Positions 62,201 through 64,000 of a stretch of DNA of 64,000 nt are shown one piece after another. The DNA is from CALKZN01 sp050633785. GTDB taxonomy: Bacteria; Pseudomonadota; Gammaproteobacteria; Arenicellales; Arenicellaceae. Where the stretch lies: NCBI GenBank assembly GCA_050633785.1, contig JBOEHE010000039.1:1-64000 (forward strand), given 5' to 3'. Below the pieces are notes generated by a model. The model did not search any database. It was not told where the DNA came from and was given only the letters and a program-made list of their open reading frames with translations. A program made the translations under genes and the position numbers. Position 1 is the first letter of the stretch; each line of letters begins with the position of its first letter.

Positions 62201-62593
62201 CAGGATCGTGTGCATTTGATGAATGCGATTGATATTGCTGAACATGAGCAACTGTATAACCACACATTGATGGCATTGGACCCATTTCCATATAACGGTA
62301 CCACAACAACCTGTGATGCTTTGTGGATGGGGGTGCCTGTGCTGACGTTAGCTGGCACGAGGCATTGCGCTAGAGTAGGGGCAAGTATCTTAGCCCAACT
62401 GGGTTTGTCTGACTGGATAGCCGATGATGAACAACAATACATCGAAAAAGCGGTCAGATTTGCCCAAGATAAAACGGCGTTGGGCTCTATTCGGCTTGAA
62501 TTGCGTTATCGTATGCGAAACTCCTCGTTAATGCAGCCAGAACGAGTGTGCCGTGCGCTTGAAAAGGAATATCAGCGCTTATATAAGGGTTAA
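59249..62593 (+). CDS. TPR protein with OGT/SPINDLY-type glycosyltransferase domain
   Basis: A 1114-aa cytoplasmic protein. TPR repeats fill about 1-135 and 430-720. Between them (about 225-410) is a Rossmann-like segment with VVELGSYFSHFG, resembling a degenerate methyltransferase. The C-terminal GT41 domain starts near 755: IGYVSGDFKTHS (His768), FRPAPVQCTYLGYANTTG, CCNNISKVNE (Lys937, matching the UDP-binding Lys of human OGT) and NGTTTTCDALWMGVP. It should transfer a sugar from a nucleotide donor to Ser/Thr. The start follows the Ser/Thr-rich protein by 65 nt. Confidence 0.9.
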   Translation: MIIDHLKAKATAAIEQGNLSSARPLWTQVCELDPIDIDNWLILSSIDEHLGFQAAALEHLQYAFQLSPDSVDVWLQSARLKWQMQQFPTALSDIQIAASHDFTDLEIRAQLAQWHQSLLQFDQALTHWRYLLLIVSVDTDDSEDSSAELVEVIVHAAMCAWFEDDIATLSRAYDLVSPSFIDDIAREIARFSNPDRPLKSAPEVHEPDLQAWVASVQQAVEKHTIAADFYDTVAATRDSVVTSDQKSIMQALATQAAQVLTQVDDHAPTVVELGSYFSHFGQSLSQQRPSSNQVGVFLSQRCFEQMGKNTHLDVALNWDQWFNWESTMLPHASCVVLSSCFFYYPNIINDLERLIDVLSDGCVLLLPLRTSDSKADTLRTKIQTKPGWQLTEHTIDQSMEFSIWKVSAETDDSSQTVDKNPCGELVRQREEHGNNLIQAQMQFSQGQIVAAETIASQVGKQYPRATQALYLMAVGAQHRKENPEALALLRATLRTDWKFVDAWFQLATVWHALGKEKAMLRAYGRCLALNPGHSLALSNLLLFYTAKADIATALNVARTLLLAHPLDAQLTKLCDDVAEQERSGEIKQGIQLIKQSKEWVLSQFQAALTKKYFNRASDLLKDLSSLYEPLEWRAMQVTYLEKSGQMQMAISKALELYNDESDNINHLKTLRALYLQAGCLIEAHQQWLTIYERYSPDDTDFQGGLFASNYYSFVADQQIAEYHFRWGRELQALTDKSLSTQMPARVSKTDETNKKIRIGYVSGDFKTHSVALFLYNLYLHHDKDAYEVFSYSTVNQADNMTIKLRLFSECWRDISQMTNLDAAALIKRDRIDILIDLSGHTGHNRLPLFAFRPAPVQCTYLGYANTTGLPAIDYRFTDAIADPDNERVDSLHSETLIRLPEGFLSYSKHFGSPPVVIDEAEAAPRRYTFVCCNNISKVNENVVRVFAEILLRLPQANILIKAHNLDNDFILNRYYQQFASHGVEQDRVHLMNAIDIAEHEQLYNHTLMALDPFPYNGTTTTCDALWMGVPVLTLAGTRHCARVGASILAQLGLSDWIADDEQQYIEKAVRFAQDKTALGSIRLELRYRMRNSSLMQPERVCRALEKEYQRLYKG

Positions 62594-62639
62594 AAGGTCC
62601 CTCAGGGTAAATACTTTGTTTGCTTTTAGTTTGATCTTA

Positions 62640-62668
62640 CTCTCAACTGTTTATTAATCAATTGAGAG
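62640..62668. terminator. Weak stem-loop between convergent genes
   Basis: CTCTCAA and TTGAGAG form a 7-bp stem with an AT-rich loop between the glycosyltransferase and FMN-reductase stops. No T run follows, so termination strength is doubtful. Confidence 0.35.
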
Positions 62669-62718
62669 CGATCTCAAAGCAGCAAAGTATCTCGCCTTTG
62701 GTGAACCGTTTGATTGAG

Positions 62719-63267
62719 CTATGAGTTTTTATTCGCCATAGCCTGAGTCAGTTTGCTGATTGCATTGTTGAGTTGCGTGGCAATAGTTGGGTCAGAGACA
62801 GTCGCGGATTCAACATCAAAGTTGTCATAAAAACTGGCTACAGATAAGTCTGCCACAAGCTCTGCACCAAAATGAGGGGCTGAGTTCACTGCTGTGCTTA
62901 AGACATTACGCGCGCCACCAGGTCCTGGCGATGTTGCCAATAACAGTGTGGGTTTGTTTTGGAATACCTTCATATCGATGCGAGAGGTCCAGTCATACAG
63001 GTTTTTGTAGGCTGCTGTATAAGAACCATTGTGTTCAGCATAAGAAATAAGAAGAGCATCTGCATTGCCAATTTTTGCATAAAATTGATGGGCAAGATCA
63101 GGAATACCCTCATTTTCTTCCCGATCGATACTGTATAAAGGCATTTCATAGTCATTGATATCGAGGATGTCGATATCTGCATCGTTTATCAAACTACTGG
63201 CATAAGTGACCAGTTTCTTATTGATGGATTGCAGGCTGTTGCTGGCAGCAAAGGCAAGTACTTTCAT
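62719..63267 (-). CDS. NADPH-dependent FMN reductase family protein
   Basis: A 182-aa flavodoxin-like protein. It begins MKVLAFAASNSLQSINKKLV with the phosphate-binding loop, has DALLISYAEHNGSYTAAYKNLYDW (the YaaH-type PEYN motif varies to AEHN) and LLATSPGPGGARNVL. These proteins reduce flavins, quinones or azo compounds with NAD(P)H. GGAG about 6 nt upstream selects ATG 63267. It is 36 nt downstream of the VOC gene on the same strand and probably in one unit with it. Confidence 0.88.
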   Translation of the reverse strand: MKVLAFAASNSLQSINKKLVTYASSLINDADIDILDINDYEMPLYSIDREENEGIPDLAHQFYAKIGNADALLISYAEHNGSYTAAYKNLYDWTSRIDMKVFQNKPTLLLATSPGPGGARNVLSTAVNSAPHFGAELVADLSVASFYDNFDVESATVSDPTIATQLNNAISKLTQAMANKNS

Positions 63268-63303
63268 TGTGATCTCCAATAGAGTGAGCTTGTTATGACC
63301 CGA

Positions 63304-63708
63304 TTATGCTTTTAAACCGGTATATTCGATAAATTCAACAACGTTATTATCAGGGTCGCGAATAAAAAACGATGTGCCAGTTGAGTGGTGCATGGGGCCT
63401 CCACTTAAGGGAATATCCAGTTTTTTTAAACCCTTTAATAATTCATCAGCGCTGTGAACTTCTAAGGCAACATGAGTGTAGCCTGTATGTTTTGTGGTGA
63501 CATCCATTAGTTGGTTAATGTTGTCTTTTTGATTGGCATTCAGGATAAAGTTAATATTGATGCCGCTGGGATGTTCAACAATGGCTACCGGCTCAGGGCC
63601 AACTGGTCCAGTGATATATTCAAAACCCAACTGAGCATAAAAGTCACGTGAGGTTTCAAAGTTGCTGACCCGTAGGCCGATATGGTTGACTCTTGAAATT
63701 GTTTTCAT
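63304..63708 (-). CDS. VOC-superfamily protein (glyoxalase/bleomycin-resistance type)
   Basis: A 134-aa VOC protein. The first module starts ISRVNHIGLRVSNFETSRDFY with metal-ligand His9; the second has YTHVALEV, and the terminal Glu lies in NNVVEFIEY. Ligand positions suit a metal-dependent lyase, isomerase or dioxygenase-like role. It is transcribed ahead of the FMN reductase and divergent from the LysR gene at the window edge, which likely regulates both. Confidence 0.87.
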   Translation of the reverse strand: MKTISRVNHIGLRVSNFETSRDFYAQLGFEYITGPVGPEPVAIVEHPSGININFILNANQKDNINQLMDVTTKHTGYTHVALEVHSADELLKGLKKLDIPLSGGPMHHSTGTSFFIRDPDNNVVEFIEYTGLKA

Positions 63709-63888
63709 GGTTATGGCTCTTTTTTTGTTTTCAGTTTGTTGTGTCGGTGATGTGTTCTGTCTGTTATGAAGTCATTTTATATTAACCTTATATTGAGATT
63801 AATCACTTGAATGATTAAATATTGTTTCCATATGACTTGTAATGTGGCTATAGTCATTGTTTGATAATCAATTGATAGGTGATAGATA

Positions 63889-64000
63889 GTGGGAAGTTCC
63901 AGGCTCTTGGATGGAATCGTGGTTTTCGTAGAGGTGGTTGCTAGTGGAAGTTTTACCAAGGCAGCCACCAATATGGGGCATTCGACATCGTATATCAGCA
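63889..64000 (+). CDS. LysR-family regulator, N-terminal fragment
   Basis: A frame starting GTG 63889 runs off the window after 37 codons. It reads LLDGIVVFVEVVASGSFTKA and then AATNMGHSTSYIS, the LTTR winged-helix start. AGGTGAT lies about 7 nt upstream. Its divergence from the VOC/FMN-reductase pair is the standard LysR arrangement. Confidence 0.8.
   Translation, partial: MGSSRLLDGIVVFVEVVASGSFTKAATNMGHSTSYIS

Overview
The window looks like a chromosomal segment of a free-living, probably marine gammaproteobacterium. GC is in the low to mid 40s by eye. Evidence for this is the set of Gram-negative outer-membrane barrels, lipoproteins, Bug/TctC receptor, kbl-tdh pair, bacterioferritin pair, C-P lyase operon and GcvA-type LysR regulators. 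I cannot name a genus. No rRNA, tRNA, CRISPR array, prophage or intact transposase was found. The only mobile element seen is a 188-bp MITE-like repeat containing two undetermined bases.

Layout. 1-5.7 kb: GIY-YIG protein, quinone oxidoreductase, FadL-like porin, membrane protein, DUF3859-like lipoprotein and a secreted GDSL hydrolase. 5.9-8.6 kb: arsenate-detoxification cluster arsR-gapdh-arsJ with a palindromic operator over the arsR start. 8.7-14.6 kb: GST, then a secreted 5'-nucleotidase-like phosphatase and an ExeM-like extracellular nuclease. 14.7-22.1 kb: small anchored protein, predicted ATPase, XRE-cupin regulator, a one-piece 7TM kinase-receiver-AraC sensor, and an MBL hydrolase overlapping a COG0523 metallochaperone GTPase. 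22.2-25.4 kb: a MITE inserted in the 3' end of a GNAT gene, a Tat-type small exported protein bracketed by strong inverted repeats, then bfd (Fur box) and bfr. 25.4-32 kb: FAD monooxygenase, kbl-tdh, a Bug receptor and an orphan TctE-like kinase.

32.2-43.5 kb: a full phosphonate operon, phnCDE-F-GHIJKLMN plus a DUF1045 2H phosphoesterase. PhnC-D-E import phosphonate, PhnG-L build and cut the ribosyl phosphonate, PhnM and PhnN process the products, and PhnF probably represses. The same perfect 10-bp palindrome occurs upstream of phnC and across the phnF start codon. 43.8-54.5 kb: AraC-type membrane regulator, secreted NTF2-like protein, an unknown 499-aa protein with an endonuclease-fold partner, a lipoprotein, two paralogous small outer-membrane barrels, a hydroxyacid dehydrogenase/VOC pair and a LysR regulator. 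54.6-64 kb: Na+/alanine symporter, UspA, glutaredoxin, an HxD...H oxygenase-like protein, a second Tat-type small protein rich in Ser/Thr, a large TPR/OGT-type glycosyltransferase, an FMN reductase, a VOC protein and the start of a LysR gene.

The most interesting candidate system is at 57.4-62.6 kb. A Ser/Thr-rich exported protein (about 39% S/T after the predicted cleavage site) lies directly upstream of a cytoplasmic OGT-type glycosyltransferase and downstream of an oxygenase-like gene. Its signal region carries a distinctive conserved W-x-R-P...V-L-L-P-x-H-A-Q-T-S block shared with the paralogue at 23.3 kb. Other points of note are a threonine dehydrogenase that has lost all four structural-zinc cysteines, tandem repeats inside phnI, and a 36-bp perfect palindrome behind the first Tat-type gene.
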